DNA of 64,000 nt from Candidatus Poribacteria bacterium (GTDB lineage: Bacteria > Poribacteria > WGA-4E > JAJDTR01): positions 145,732 to 209,731 of the forward strand of contig JAPPIK010000011.1 of the NCBI GenBank assembly GCA_028820655.1. Reading direction: 5' to 3'. Positions 25,965-36,060 of the stretch are shown piece by piece. Under the pieces are notes generated by a model, which was not told the DNA's origin, did no database searches, and worked only from the letters and a program-made list of their open reading frames with translations. The number at the start of each line of letters is the position of its first letter. Positions within the stretch are counted from its first letter, which is position 1. The position numbers and the translations under genes were made by a program.

Positions 25965-28538
25965 ATGGAAATCGCGCGACCATTTCTACTCTTCCTGCTA
26001 CTCATACTTCCCGCCCTTTACTACGGCTACCGCCGCAGCCTCGTCGACCTAACGCGAACACAACGGATTGCCAGCCTGATTATGAGAGCGATCATAATCG
26101 TGCTGCTTGTCTTGAGCGTCGCCGATCTTCAATATCTTAAGACCGGCGATGAATTGGCGGTAATCTTTCTGGCGGACATTTCGGATAGTATCTCGGCGGA
26201 CGGCTTGGAAACGTCGACGAACTATATCAACAAGGCTCTTGAATCACGAGGTGAGGGGCAGCAGGCGGGTATCATCGGATTCACGGACAGGGCAGAGATA
26301 CTCAAGAATTTGCGCGGCGACTCCGAAGACGAGTTGTACCTTGCCGACATAAAGCAGTCGTGGTTGGATCTGGATGAGGAGGCGGGAGACGCCACGAACA
26401 TTTCCCAAGCGGTCGAGATGGCGTGGGGTGTTTTTCCCGCAAATGCGAATAAGCGGATTGTGCTTGTCGCTGACGGCGTAGAGACGCAGGGGGACGCGAT
26501 TCACGCCGCACTTCGCGGACAGGATTTTGGGGTACAGATAGACACGGTGCCACTCTATCCGAGCGATGAGCCGGAGGTGATGCTGGAGCGGATCGATGCT
26601 CCCGTCCAGGTCAAACAGGGCGAGCCTTTCACTGTAGAGGTGCTTGTCCACAGCAACCATGAGGACATCGCGGAGATTCGCCTCTACAAGAACAAATTCG
26701 AGGCGGCAACACAAGAGGTACGCTTGACCGCGGGCGAGAATCGCGTGCTATTCACGCAGACATCGACGGAGAGCGGCACGTTAACATTTGATGCGATTGC
26801 CCGATCGACGAAAGATACTCGATTCGACAACAATCGCGCACTCGGCATTGTCGCGGTATCGGGCAAACCGAAGGTATTGTTGATCGATGAGAACGAGCCG
26901 CAAGCGCGCTATCTTACCCAGGCGCTTGAGGATGCCGACATTCGCGTCAATGTCCGCAACGGCTTGGGCGTTCCCGATGAACTGTCCGACCTGCAAAACT
27001 TCGATCTTGTCGTGTTCGCGGATGTACCCGCCAATCGCCTCTCCGAGAAGCAGATGGAGCTTATCCGCACCTACGTGCAGGATCTCGGCGGCGGATTCAT
27101 GATGCTGGGCAGCGAAAACAGTTTCGGGCTCGGCGGCTATTACAAAACGCCAATCGAAGCTATTTTGCCCGTTCGTACCGACACCGAGAAGAAAAAGGAA
27201 ACCCCTTCTCTGGGAATGGTGCTGGTGATTGACAAGTCGGGGAGCATGGGCGGCATCAAGATTGAGTTGGCGAAGGAGGCGGCGCGCGGGGCGGTCGAAC
27301 TGCTGGGCAGGCGCGACAAAATCGGTGTGGTCGCTTTCGACGGCTCGCCGTTTTGGATTTCCGAGATGCATTCCGCATCGGACAAACTGTACCTCTCCGA
27401 TCAGATAGGATCGATCACCGCGGGCGGCGGAACGAACCTTTACCCCGCACTTGAGCAAGCGTATCTCGCGCTGACGGAGACGAACGCCAAGCTGAAACAT
27501 GTCATCGTTTTGAGCGACGGAATGTCGCAGCCCGGGGATTGGTACGGCATCGCGAGTTCCATGCGTGCGGAACGCATCACGATTTCCACGGTCGGAATCG
27601 GCAGCGGCGCGGACATGAATCTGCTGGGAAACCTCGCCAACTGGGGAGGCGGCCGCGATTATTTTACGCAGGATCCGTACAACATTCCCCAGATTTTTGC
27701 TAAGGAGACCATCACCGCATCAAAGTCGGCAATTATTGATGAACCGTTTATTTCGCAGATGATCAAGCCTACGCAGGTTTTAAGCGGAATCGACCTTCAA
27801 GTTGCACCTTTTCTGCTCGGCTACGTCGCTACGCAACCGCGGCCAACGGCTGAGATTTTCCTCGTTTCCGACCGGGGCGATCCACTGCTGGCAAGTTGGC
27901 AGTACGGATTGGGCAAATCAGTCGCTTTTACATCCGACGCCAAAGCGCGTTGGGCTTCGGACTGGTTGGAGTGGCCCGGTTTTGCCAAATTTTGGACGCA
28001 GTTGGTACGCGACACGATGCGCAAAACAACCTTAAGCAATTTTCAAGCGGAAATCAAACAGGAAAAGGGAAACGCGCACCTTGCTATTGACGCCCTTGGT
28101 GAGACCGGGGACTTTCTGAACGAGTTGGAAAGCGTTATCTCCCTTATCGCTCCGGACCTGAAAAAGAAGCAACTTGGCGTGGCACAGACCGCGCCCGGTC
28201 GGTACGAACTTGACTTTCCCACGAATGATGTCGGACCGTATTTCGTGAATATCATGCAGAAACGAAGCGGCGAAGTCGTGAATACGCAAGTCACCGGAAC
28301 CGTGGTTTCCTATCCGGAGGAATACCTCGTTCATAACGCTAACGAAGCCGGTTTAACCCAAATCGCGTTGGTGTCGGGCGGTAAATTCAACCCTTCCCCC
28401 GAAGACACATTTCGTTCGCCCGATAGTCCGGTTGTTCTTCGGATTCACCTCTGGCGACCCTTTCTCATTGCCGCCCTTCTTCTATTGCTGGCAGACATTG
28501 CGCTTCGCCGGATTGATCTCAAGCGCGCCGGAGTATGA
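25965..28538 (+). CDS. Membrane-anchored double VWA-domain protein with a GATase-like segment
   Basis: An 857-residue protein. It has two N-terminal membrane helices (residues about 7-24 and 38-57), then a first VWA-like domain with the MIDAS DISDS at 71-75. Next is a glutamine-amidotransferase-like segment (KPKVLLIDENE to YYKTPIEAILPV, about 303-405), then a second VWA domain with MIDAS DKSGS at 423-427. A C-terminal helix (FLIAALLLLLADIAL) closes it. This BatA-like layout belongs to MoxR/VWA membrane clusters. It heads the group of five membrane paralogues, DUF4129, DUF4350, MoxR and DUF58 genes. Confidence 0.85.
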   Translation: MEIARPFLLFLLLILPALYYGYRRSLVDLTRTQRIASLIMRAIIIVLLVLSVADLQYLKTGDELAVIFLADISDSISADGLETSTNYINKALESRGEGQQAGIIGFTDRAEILKNLRGDSEDELYLADIKQSWLDLDEEAGDATNISQAVEMAWGVFPANANKRIVLVADGVETQGDAIHAALRGQDFGVQIDTVPLYPSDEPEVMLERIDAPVQVKQGEPFTVEVLVHSNHEDIAEIRLYKNKFEAATQEVRLTAGENRVLFTQTSTESGTLTFDAIARSTKDTRFDNNRALGIVAVSGKPKVLLIDENEPQARYLTQALEDADIRVNVRNGLGVPDELSDLQNFDLVVFADVPANRLSEKQMELIRTYVQDLGGGFMMLGSENSFGLGGYYKTPIEAILPVRTDTEKKKETPSLGMVLVIDKSGSMGGIKIELAKEAARGAVELLGRRDKIGVVAFDGSPFWISEMHSASDKLYLSDQIGSITAGGGTNLYPALEQAYLALTETNAKLKHVIVLSDGMSQPGDWYGIASSMRAERITISTVGIGSGADMNLLGNLANWGGGRDYFTQDPYNIPQIFAKETITASKSAIIDEPFISQMIKPTQVLSGIDLQVAPFLLGYVATQPRPTAEIFLVSDRGDPLLASWQYGLGKSVAFTSDAKARWASDWLEWPGFAKFWTQLVRDTMRKTTLSNFQAEIKQEKGNAHLAIDALGETGDFLNELESVISLIAPDLKKKQLGVAQTAPGRYELDFPTNDVGPYFVNIMQKRSGEVVNTQVTGTVVSYPEEYLVHNANEAGLTQIALVSGGKFNPSPEDTFRSPDSPVVLRIHLWRPFLIAALLLLLADIALRRIDLKRAGV

Positions 28539-28755
28539 AAGCGTAGAAAACGAAACGGCGAATCATGCCAGGTTTTTTCGGTTGATGCTTGGCTGCCATA
28601 TCGTTCCTGCGGCCGGCCGGCTCTACCTACGCTCTAGATGGTGCGATCGGGAGATCGCTACTACAGAGACCCCGCGGTAAATTGCGCGACTGCCGATCGA
28701 ACTGTGGAATCCCTATTACTTTCTAGAAATCCCGTTATTCATATTTGGAGTTCGC

Positions 28756-29589
28756 ATGTCCCAACCTGGTAACTCATCACGATTCAATCAAGATGAAACT
28801 TCCGCCGGAGTGTCGCTTCAGCCGATGAGTTTCGCGGATATTCTGGATACGACGTTCAGCATGTATCGCAGGCATTTCCCTTTGTTTTTGGGTATTTCGG
28901 CTGTTTACTTCACTTCGCACGTCGTGCTGACTGTCTACTGGCACTGGATCACGGATTTGTGTGACATTGCCGTACCGATTTTAACCTACGCAGGATCTGT
29001 GTATGCGAGTGCTCAAATCTGTTTGGCCAAACCTGTCACTGTGCAATCCGCATTTGGGCAAGTCATGAGTCGGCTCATGTCCTTCGTGGGTAGCGCCGTG
29101 CTTTGGCTGCTGGTTGTCTTGGCACTGAGTTTTACCGTAATCGGCATCCCTGTCGCAATCTTTCTTGGAACGCGTTGGGGCTTTTTCCCGCTGACCGTCT
29201 TGGCTGAAAACTATCCCGCGGCGGCAGCGCTGAGACGCAGTGGCGAATTGGTCAAGGGTACGTGGTGGCGCGTGTTCAGTATCATGTTGGCAATCGCCAT
29301 GATTGCTCTCACGATAGAGTTGATATTTGTGTTCTTCTCAACATCCATCATCGCACTATCAGGCAATACGGGAGAAATGGACTTTATGGAACTGATTCGA
29401 TGGTGCGTCTGGGGCGAATCCCACGATGAAATCAAGGGTGCCCTCCACCTGTTGCACGCCATAAACACCGCAATAAGTGCCCTTACGGGTCCGATTACGC
29501 CAATCGGTTTCACGCTGCTCTATTTTGATCAACGTGTTCGGAAAGAGGGTTTCGATATTGAGTGGCAAATGACCAAAGCGGTAGATTAG
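28756..29589 (+). CDS. GPDPase_memb-like membrane protein, paralogue 1 of 5
   Basis: A 277-residue protein, the shortest and most divergent of five tandem paralogues. The signature N terminus is SLQPMSFADILDTTFSMYRRHFPLF. The middle has ALRRSGELVKGTWWRVFSIM and the C terminus ends with LLYFDQRVRKEGFDIEW. It has about six membrane helices. Proteins of this glycerophosphodiester-phosphodiesterase-membrane-domain type, lacking the catalytic domain, are often encoded beside DUF4129 and MoxR genes; their role is unknown. GGAG lies six bases before the ATG. Confidence 0.78.
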   Translation: MSQPGNSSRFNQDETSAGVSLQPMSFADILDTTFSMYRRHFPLFLGISAVYFTSHVVLTVYWHWITDLCDIAVPILTYAGSVYASAQICLAKPVTVQSAFGQVMSRLMSFVGSAVLWLLVVLALSFTVIGIPVAIFLGTRWGFFPLTVLAENYPAAAALRRSGELVKGTWWRVFSIMLAIAMIALTIELIFVFFSTSIIALSGNTGEMDFMELIRWCVWGESHDEIKGALHLLHAINTAISALTGPITPIGFTLLYFDQRVRKEGFDIEWQMTKAVD

Positions 29590-29700
29590 GGTGTCGGCAT
29601 ATCTCAAATCTTAGCGTAATGCGGGCGGCAATAGAATTACTCCGGCCACCTCTTTCACAACACGGTGGGTAATGTGTGTCAACTCAAGCATGCATCACAA

Positions 29701-30645
29701 ATGAACAACCGTGAAGAGGCAACCACAGCGTCGCTTCAACCGATGGATTTCGTGGATATTCTAGATTCTATGTTTAGTCTTTATCGCAGGCATTTCCGAA
29801 TGTTTGCGATCATTTGCGGCGTTTATTTTGTCTGGGAGTTCGGTACCTACCTGGTAACGGGTATCTTCGCGATGTTGGCTCCCGGTTCTGGCCGATTCAG
29901 TGCACCGATGCTTACAGTATTTGTCCTTTCGTTGATTTCTCGTGTAGTGATGATATTTGTGAAAGGAGGGATTTTCTTCGGAAGCGCTCAAGCCTTTTTG
30001 GGGGTGCATATTACTCCCAGGGCGGCATTCGAGCAAGTGAAACGACGATTCTGGCCCTTCCTTGGCAGTTACCTCCTCTACGGCACAATTGTCTGGTTAT
30101 TGATTATCACCCTCATCGGCATTCCTTTTGCCCTATTTTTTGGATTTCGCTGGATGTTCTATAGTCTAACCGCAATATTTGAGGAAAAACCGGCAGTCAA
30201 TGCGCTCAAACGCAGCGGTGAGTTGGTTAAGGGAGGCTGGTGGCGCGTTTTTGGGATAATGCTGGGTATTATTCTGTTGGTTTCCGTCATTGAATCCATA
30301 CCTGGAATCTCGATGGGTGTCGTTGAGGGTTTGAGATATGGCCGGGAAGTTGATGAAGACTTGCTGGAAGACGCAATTCAAGGAGGTGAAGATCCGCTGG
30401 AATTTTTAAAGCGCAGTTCGCTGGACATATTGTGGAGCATATTGGGGTTTATGTCAGCGCCGCAAATAACAACTTGGAGCGGTTTACTTTCGTACGTTAT
30501 TCGACGTGGCTTCAGCTTGGCTTTCACTTGTCTGATGCTCCCCGTCGGCATTATTGGCGCAACGCTGGTCTACTTTGACCGCCGCATTCGGAAAGAGGGG
30601 TTCGATATTGAGGTGATGGCGGCGCGCAGAAGTGTATTACAATAG
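29701..30645 (+). CDS. GPDPase_memb-like membrane protein, paralogue 2 of 5
   Basis: About 314 residues. The conserved SLQPMDFVDILDSMFSLYRR block, ALKRSGELVKGGWWRVFGIM and YFDRRIRKEGFDIE mark the family. An acidic insert around residues 215-240 (GREVDEDLLEDAIQGGEDPLE) sits between the last helices. I prefer the ATG at 29701; a GTG at 29665 would add 12 residues without a family match. Confidence 0.78.
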   Translation: MNNREEATTASLQPMDFVDILDSMFSLYRRHFRMFAIICGVYFVWEFGTYLVTGIFAMLAPGSGRFSAPMLTVFVLSLISRVVMIFVKGGIFFGSAQAFLGVHITPRAAFEQVKRRFWPFLGSYLLYGTIVWLLIITLIGIPFALFFGFRWMFYSLTAIFEEKPAVNALKRSGELVKGGWWRVFGIMLGIILLVSVIESIPGISMGVVEGLRYGREVDEDLLEDAIQGGEDPLEFLKRSSLDILWSILGFMSAPQITTWSGLLSYVIRRGFSLAFTCLMLPVGIIGATLVYFDRRIRKEGFDIEVMAARRSVLQ

Positions 30646-31028
30646 GCGAGGCTAAGGCTAAGAGTTGATTAAAGCTCGGTCAGACAGTTCTTGCCGCAGC
30701 GATGTCGGTGCCATATTCGACACATCGTCGGTGAGGAAGACAATCAAGATACTTATGCCAGATGTTTACAATCATCGCGGGCTGTGCTATTATGGCACAT
30801 ATGTTTGCGTGTCGTAGTTCGACCTCAATTAACCATGAATACTTACACAAATGAACGCCTAGAGGGTTCGCAGCTGAGCAGTTTATCACTTTTTCCACGC
30901 TGGGTTCTCTATAAGCGCAACCCCCCGGTCGCGGTCAACTGGTTGTGGCAGGGCAAGAGTTCCCTCCTAACACCGCGACCTTCTGTTGCCGCTAAAGTGC
31001 TAATCCGTTGATGACATGGGGAGAGAAA

Positions 31029-31925
31029 ATGTTACAAGCTAACGACTCATCACACGAAAGCAACGTTGAGGAGGCGGCTGCGGCATCGCTTCAACCAATG
31101 GGGTTCATCGACATTCTGGACTCTATGTTTAGCCTTTACCGCAACCATTTCCGATTGTTTCTGAGTATCTCCGTTGTATATTTTCTAATTGCAGTAATCT
31201 CCGATCTGTTAATTGGATCCGCCGCCATTTCCGTCGCCAATTCTGGCGAGTTAGAAAGGTTTGTCCTAATATTCAGTGTCCTTTTGTTGATTGAATGCGC
31301 CGTTATGTTGTATGTCATAGGTGCGCTAGTCTTCGGAAGCGCTCAAGTATTCTTGGGGGTGCGTATTGACGCCGGCGCCGCATTCAGGCAAGCCAAACGG
31401 AGATTCGGGCCCTACCTTGCAGCCAACTTTCTCTACGTCCTGGTTGTGGTGTTATTGACTATTACCATCATCGGTATTCCCATCGCCCTCTTTTTCGGAT
31501 TAAGGTGGGTATTCTGCAGTCTGGCCGCCTTGTTTGAAGAACACTCGGCAGTCAAAGCACTTAAACGCAGCAGTGAATTGGTCAAAGGCGGGTGGTGGCG
31601 CATTTTCGGCATGATGATCGGAATTTTTCTATTGGTTTTCTTCGTTCAATCCATACTTCAAATCTCGTTACTGTTCGTGCTTGGCTTGCCCCAAACGATG
31701 GGTGGAGATGCAGAAGGCCTGGAGATGCTGCGGCAGATGTTCGTGCCTCAACTGTCGACTTGGGCAGACTTGATCGGTCATGGGATTCGAAGCTTCGTGA
31801 GTAATGCCATTGCTATACTGATGTTGCCTGTCGGCGTTATTGGCGCAACGCTAGTCTACTTTGACCGCCGAATTCGGAAAGAGGGTTTCGATATTGAGAT
31901 GCGGGTGACCAGTGAGTCGGTATGA
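31029..31925 (+). CDS. GPDPase_memb-like membrane protein, paralogue 3 of 5
   Basis: About 298 residues with the family blocks SLQPMGFIDILDSMFSLYRN, ALKRSSELVKGGWWRIFGMM and YFDRRIRKEGFDIEM. GGAGAG lies five bases before the ATG at 31029. The 380-base space before it holds no gene and no repeat that I can define. Closest in sequence to paralogue 4, with the shared FFVQSILQIS helix segment. Confidence 0.78.
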   Translation: MLQANDSSHESNVEEAAAASLQPMGFIDILDSMFSLYRNHFRLFLSISVVYFLIAVISDLLIGSAAISVANSGELERFVLIFSVLLLIECAVMLYVIGALVFGSAQVFLGVRIDAGAAFRQAKRRFGPYLAANFLYVLVVVLLTITIIGIPIALFFGLRWVFCSLAALFEEHSAVKALKRSSELVKGGWWRIFGMMIGIFLLVFFVQSILQISLLFVLGLPQTMGGDAEGLEMLRQMFVPQLSTWADLIGHGIRSFVSNAIAILMLPVGVIGATLVYFDRRIRKEGFDIEMRVTSESV

Positions 31926-32061
31926 GAGCCATGGAAATTTGGCGTGGATTCCAATTCCTCCTTACTCGGTAGCCAAGCGATGCGGTAATGCCTAGGTCTG
32001 TATATGAATGATGCGATGAATAACCGTCTAAGTAACGCACAAATTACGCGAAGAGGGTAAA

Positions 32062-33012
32062 ATGTCTCAAACCAACGATTCATTACAAGCAAGTGATGGT
32101 GAAGTTTCGACTGCGGCATCACTTCAACCGATGGGGTTCGGCGACATTCTGGACTCCATGTTTAGTCTCTATCGCAATCGTTTCCGACTGTTTGTGGGTA
32201 TCTGTGGTGTCTATTTTGTCTACGGATTGGTTGTCGATCTGCTGATTGGAATTTCTGTGGTTTCCTTGGCTAGTTCCGGTCAATTCGACAGGTTGATGCT
32301 GATGGCCGTTGCACTTTATTTGATCGGCGCCGTGGTTATGCTGTTTGTAGTGAGCGCGATCGTCTTCGCAAGCGCTGAAGCCTTCTTGGGTAAGCAGATC
32401 ACCGTCGGCGCAGCATTCAAGCGAACGGAACGCAGATTTTGGCCTTACCTCGGAAGCAATTGTCTCTACGGTTTGGTTGTAGGACTATTGATGATAACTT
32501 GCCTCGGCATTCCGTTAGCTATCTTTTTTGCATTTCGTTGGATTTTTTGTAGTTTGGCAGCCGTATTTGAAGGGAAATCGGCAGTCAGAGCGCTCAAACG
32601 TAGCAGTGAGTTGGTTAAGGGCGGGTGGTGGCGTGTGTTCGGTGTGATGATAGCGATTTTTCTGCTTGTTTTCTTCGTCCAGACCATACTTCAAATCTCT
32701 CTGACGTTCGTCCTTGGCTTAACGCAAATTATGGGTGATGATGGAAATTTGGTGGAAAGATTGCGACAAATCTTTTCGCCGTCAACGGGCGGAGATGAGG
32801 ATGTGGCGGATTTATGGCGGCAGATTCTCCTCCCGCAACTGACGACCTGGAAGGAACTAATCGTCTATTCAATTCAGATTTTTATAAGTCTTGCCATTAA
32901 CTGTTTGATGCTCCCCGTCAGCTTCATCGGTGTCACACTTGTCTATTTTGACCGGCGAATTCGGAAAGAGGGTTTCGACATTGAGATGCGCGTGACCGGT
33001 GAGCCGGTGTGA
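32062..33012 (+). CDS. GPDPase_memb-like membrane protein, paralogue 4 of 5
   Basis: 316 residues with the conserved N-terminal block, ALKRSSELVKGGWWRVFGVM and RRIRKEGFDIEM. The N terminus (NDSLQASDGEVSTAASLQPM) is almost the same as in paralogue 5, which suggests these two are the most recent duplicates, although their middles differ. An acidic loop with STGGDEDVADLW is specific to this copy. GAGGG lies five bases before the ATG. Confidence 0.78.
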   Translation: MSQTNDSLQASDGEVSTAASLQPMGFGDILDSMFSLYRNRFRLFVGICGVYFVYGLVVDLLIGISVVSLASSGQFDRLMLMAVALYLIGAVVMLFVVSAIVFASAEAFLGKQITVGAAFKRTERRFWPYLGSNCLYGLVVGLLMITCLGIPLAIFFAFRWIFCSLAAVFEGKSAVRALKRSSELVKGGWWRVFGVMIAIFLLVFFVQTILQISLTFVLGLTQIMGDDGNLVERLRQIFSPSTGGDEDVADLWRQILLPQLTTWKELIVYSIQIFISLAINCLMLPVSFIGVTLVYFDRRIRKEGFDIEMRVTGEPV

Positions 33013-33081
33013 TAGCCGTAGGGAACTGGGGTGCATTACAGCTCCGGCTAACCTACCCGTCTCTAACACGTAGAGACCAAA

Positions 33082-34125
33082 ATGTTACAACCCAAGGATT
33101 CATTACAAGCAAATGACGGCGAAGTGTCGACTGCGGCATCCCTTCAACCGATGGGGTTCACGGACATTCTGGACTCAATGTTCAGCCTCTATCGCAACCA
33201 TTTCCGACTGTTTGCGAGCATCTGCAGCGTTTATTTTCTTATCGGAGTAGCGGCCGATCTATTGGACGGGATTTCCGCGCTTTTTCTCCCTTCTGTCAAC
33301 GATCTGAGCAGTGTGTCCGGAGTTGGTCGTCTTGTTTCCTCAGTCGCCTCCTTAGTCGCAATTTTAGCGATGTTTGCCGTCATAGGTACGCTGTTCTTTG
33401 GAGTCACTCAAGTTTATTTGGGCAAACGCGTTACGGCCCGTGCTGCGTTCCGGCAGACCAAACGTCGTTTTTGGCCATTCTTTGTTAGTGGTCTCCTTTA
33501 CGGGATAGTGATAATACCGTTAATACTTCTTTACAGTCTCGGATGGGACTTTCCGTTGGATCTCCTGTGTATCGGAGTGGACCTCCGGTTTCTTTGTGAA
33601 ATCTATCTACCCGAAATCGCGGACTACGTTATCGACTACATTTGTCTTTTGGCAGCATTTTGTGTCGGAGTACGTTGGATTTTCTGTAGTCTGGCGGCGG
33701 TGTTTGAAGAAAAATCTGCAGTCCGGTCGCTTAAGCGCAGCGGTGAACTGGTCAAAGGCGGCTGGTGGCGGGTTTTTGGGGTGGTAATGGGGATTCTTCT
33801 TCTGACGTCCATCATTCTTAGCATTCTTCCAATGTCTTCTGGACTCATTAGCAGCATAACGGGTAGTACGCAAGATGGTGAGGAGGTGCCGCAAGAAGAC
33901 ATGAATCTACTGGATACGTTGGCCAGTATGTTAGAGCTGGAACTGCCTGAACCGACGTCTTGGTGGAGCTTTGCCCAGTACGCCATTTGGAGTTGTCTCG
34001 TTTACGCCATTGATTGTCTTATTCTTCCCGTCGGTGTCATCGGCGTCACGCTATTATACTTTGACCGTCGAATTCGGAAAGAGGGTTTCGACATTGAGAT
34101 GCACGCGACGAGCGAGGCGGCATGA
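33082..34125 (+). CDS. GPDPase_memb-like membrane protein, paralogue 5 of 5
   Basis: 347 residues, the longest copy. It keeps SLQPMGFTDILDSMFSLYRN, SLKRSGELVKGGWWRVFGVV and RRIRKEGFDIEM, but has an extra segment with Cys residues (about 155-190, DLLCIGVDLRFLCEIYLPE) inserted before the WIFCSLAAVFEEK helix. Its stop overlaps the first codon of the DUF4129 gene (GCATGA), so translation is probably coupled. It lies 69 bases after paralogue 4. Confidence 0.78.
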   Translation: MLQPKDSLQANDGEVSTAASLQPMGFTDILDSMFSLYRNHFRLFASICSVYFLIGVAADLLDGISALFLPSVNDLSSVSGVGRLVSSVASLVAILAMFAVIGTLFFGVTQVYLGKRVTARAAFRQTKRRFWPFFVSGLLYGIVIIPLILLYSLGWDFPLDLLCIGVDLRFLCEIYLPEIADYVIDYICLLAAFCVGVRWIFCSLAAVFEEKSAVRSLKRSGELVKGGWWRVFGVVMGILLLTSIILSILPMSSGLISSITGSTQDGEEVPQEDMNLLDTLASMLELELPEPTSWWSFAQYAIWSCLVYAIDCLILPVGVIGVTLLYFDRRIRKEGFDIEMHATSEAA

Positions 34126-34844
34126 TTACGTCTGTGGGGCTTCCACCCATGTCAGATCGCGTTTCCACAATCATCCGATTAAAATCTTACCCAGACATTG
34201 TGAAGATCTTTTCGAACCTGAAGACTCCCATCTGTGCGATACTCTTTTTTACGGCTGTCCCCGTTCTGTCGGCAGTGGAGACGGAGGAGCAGCGGTTAAA
34301 GCAAGAGGTTGAGACGAGCCAAGGTGAGATGGAAGTTTCCTTTGAGGAGTATGAGGAGTTCTTGGACAAGCTTCTCGCTCCTCGTAGTCAAATGGATATA
34401 AATCTCACACACGTTCTTGTCACGCTGGGCTGCATCCTTCTGGTCGGCGTAAGCATCTTCTTCATTCAACAGATCCGCTCGAATTTGGTTTCCGAGGCGC
34501 GGCCCGAGGCAACTGAATCCCCAACCGAAAACGTGGCGACGGAACAGGCAGCTCTAACGCAATCCGTAAAAGCCGCGGAATCAAAGAACTTTAGGGAGGC
34601 GCTCCGGTTCCTCTATTTGTCCGCAATCTTCAATCTCCAGGAGCGCGGGTTGCTCACTTACGACCGGAGCTTGACCAATCTGGAATATCTTCGCACATTA
34701 GGGGCGCACGCTCAATTGCAGCAGGCGCTAGGACCGGCGATTCGGGTGTTTGACGATGTTTGGTACGGCTATAAGCCTTGCGACGCGGAAACCGTAGCCG
34801 ATTACCGAGAAATGTTGAAAAGGGTGTATCTAACGAGCGAATGA
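34122..34844 (+). CDS. DUF4129 domain protein
   Basis: 240 residues. There are two hydrophobic helices (about residues 36-50 and 104-124), then a C-terminal cytoplasmic DUF4129 region: EALRFLYLSAIFNLQERG, LTYDRSLTNLEYLRTLG and VFDDVWYGYKP, the typical wYG motif. DUF4129 proteins accompany MoxR, DUF58 and VWA genes in membrane-associated clusters and some are transglutaminase-linked. It is overlapped by the preceding and following genes (ATGA type), so this is one transcription unit. Confidence 0.85.
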   Translation: MITSVGLPPMSDRVSTIIRLKSYPDIVKIFSNLKTPICAILFFTAVPVLSAVETEEQRLKQEVETSQGEMEVSFEEYEEFLDKLLAPRSQMDINLTHVLVTLGCILLVGVSIFFIQQIRSNLVSEARPEATESPTENVATEQAALTQSVKAAESKNFREALRFLYLSAIFNLQERGLLTYDRSLTNLEYLRTLGAHAQLQQALGPAIRVFDDVWYGYKPCDAETVADYREMLKRVYLTSE

Positions 34845-35977
34845 ATTCTCCGATGAGACACGCCAAATACTATACCCTCGGCGTCGTCCTTGCCGTACTT
34901 ACTTTTTTTCAATATTCGTGTGATTCTCTTGCCTATGAGAGTGCGCTTTACCGTGTCATGCGAAAGCTAAAATTCCGCGCGACGGAGATAGCCGCGTCAC
35001 AACCTGCTCGGTTGGACCGGTTGGATGTGCTAATTTTAACGGAACTGCGTCAAGAATTGGACAAACAGGAGATTGAGCAGATTCTGCAATTCGTTGAAGA
35101 GGGCGGCACACTGATCGTGGCAGGCGACCACGAATCACTCCAATCCCTGTCGCTCGAATACGGATTAGAGATACGCAAAGTATCGAACTCGTTGGAGACC
35201 TCGCACCGAATCCCGATAGAACCGATCTTTCCAAATCGTCCGGTGAACGAGATTTATTCCAGTACGGATTATGCCATTCACTCCTCGCAAAGGGATGTTG
35301 CACCGCTTTACGGACAGGGCGAAGATTATTCGATTGTAACGTTCGGTGAGGGAGAAGGGCGAGTTTTTTTTAGTTCCTGCCCCGACATCTTTTCCAGGAG
35401 AGGTTTACGGCACAATGGCAACGCGACATTCCTCTATAACCTAGCGACGACATTTCCCCGTCGCGCACGCGTAGGGGTCGCCGAGGACTACTACTACGCC
35501 GTAGGATCGGGTGCGGCGAATCCGTTGATGCACCTGCTGTTCAACACAGCGGGTGGTTTGGGCGTCGTCTATATCGGAGTGATCGTCTTCCTGTTTCTGA
35601 TTCTTCGCGGCAGACGATTCGGTACGCCGTTAGCGGTGGATGAAACGCACAGGCGGGTTAGTTCGGAGTATGTGCACGCCATGACCGCTTTGTATCAAAA
35701 AGGGGATACGCGTCGTGCAATTTTGAAGCAGATACGCGATACATTTCGGTCAAATCTTGCCGCGAGGTGGAATATCAACCCGAATTTGGAGACTGTCAGC
35801 TTCGCGGAGGAGATTGCCAGACGGAAACCAATTGATACCGAGAAACTTGTGAAGTTGCTGACCGAAATGGAAACGCGGGCGGATATTTCAGAGGCGCGTC
35901 TTTTATCGATTGCGAAACGCGTCGAGGCTTATTGTGAAAGGGCGAAAATCGGGCGCCCGGGCTCAATACGCCGCTAA
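34841..35977 (+). CDS. DUF4350 domain membrane protein
   Basis: About 378 residues. An N-terminal signal-anchor helix (YYTLGVVLAVLTFFQYSC) leads into a DUF4350 region (LDVLILTELRQELDKQEIEQ, FVEEGGTLIVAGDHE, a GATase-like fold). A second helix at about residue 230 (GLGVVYIGVIVFLFLIL) is followed by a cytoplasmic helical tail. I use the ATG at 34841, which overlaps the DUF4129 stop as ATGA; a longer frame starting inside the previous gene is unlikely. It works with DUF4129, MoxR and DUF58 in the same cluster. Confidence 0.85.
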   Translation: MNSPMRHAKYYTLGVVLAVLTFFQYSCDSLAYESALYRVMRKLKFRATEIAASQPARLDRLDVLILTELRQELDKQEIEQILQFVEEGGTLIVAGDHESLQSLSLEYGLEIRKVSNSLETSHRIPIEPIFPNRPVNEIYSSTDYAIHSSQRDVAPLYGQGEDYSIVTFGEGEGRVFFSSCPDIFSRRGLRHNGNATFLYNLATTFPRRARVGVAEDYYYAVGSGAANPLMHLLFNTAGGLGVVYIGVIVFLFLILRGRRFGTPLAVDETHRRVSSEYVHAMTALYQKGDTRRAILKQIRDTFRSNLAARWNINPNLETVSFAEEIARRKPIDTEKLVKLLTEMETRADISEARLLSIAKRVEAYCERAKIGRPGSIRR

Positions 35978-36060
35978 ACGAAACGCCCCCTACTACAACG
36001 GCAGGTGCGATAGCGCTCTTAAAGAGATTCCGCTCAGAACAATTGCCACTCAATCCACTA

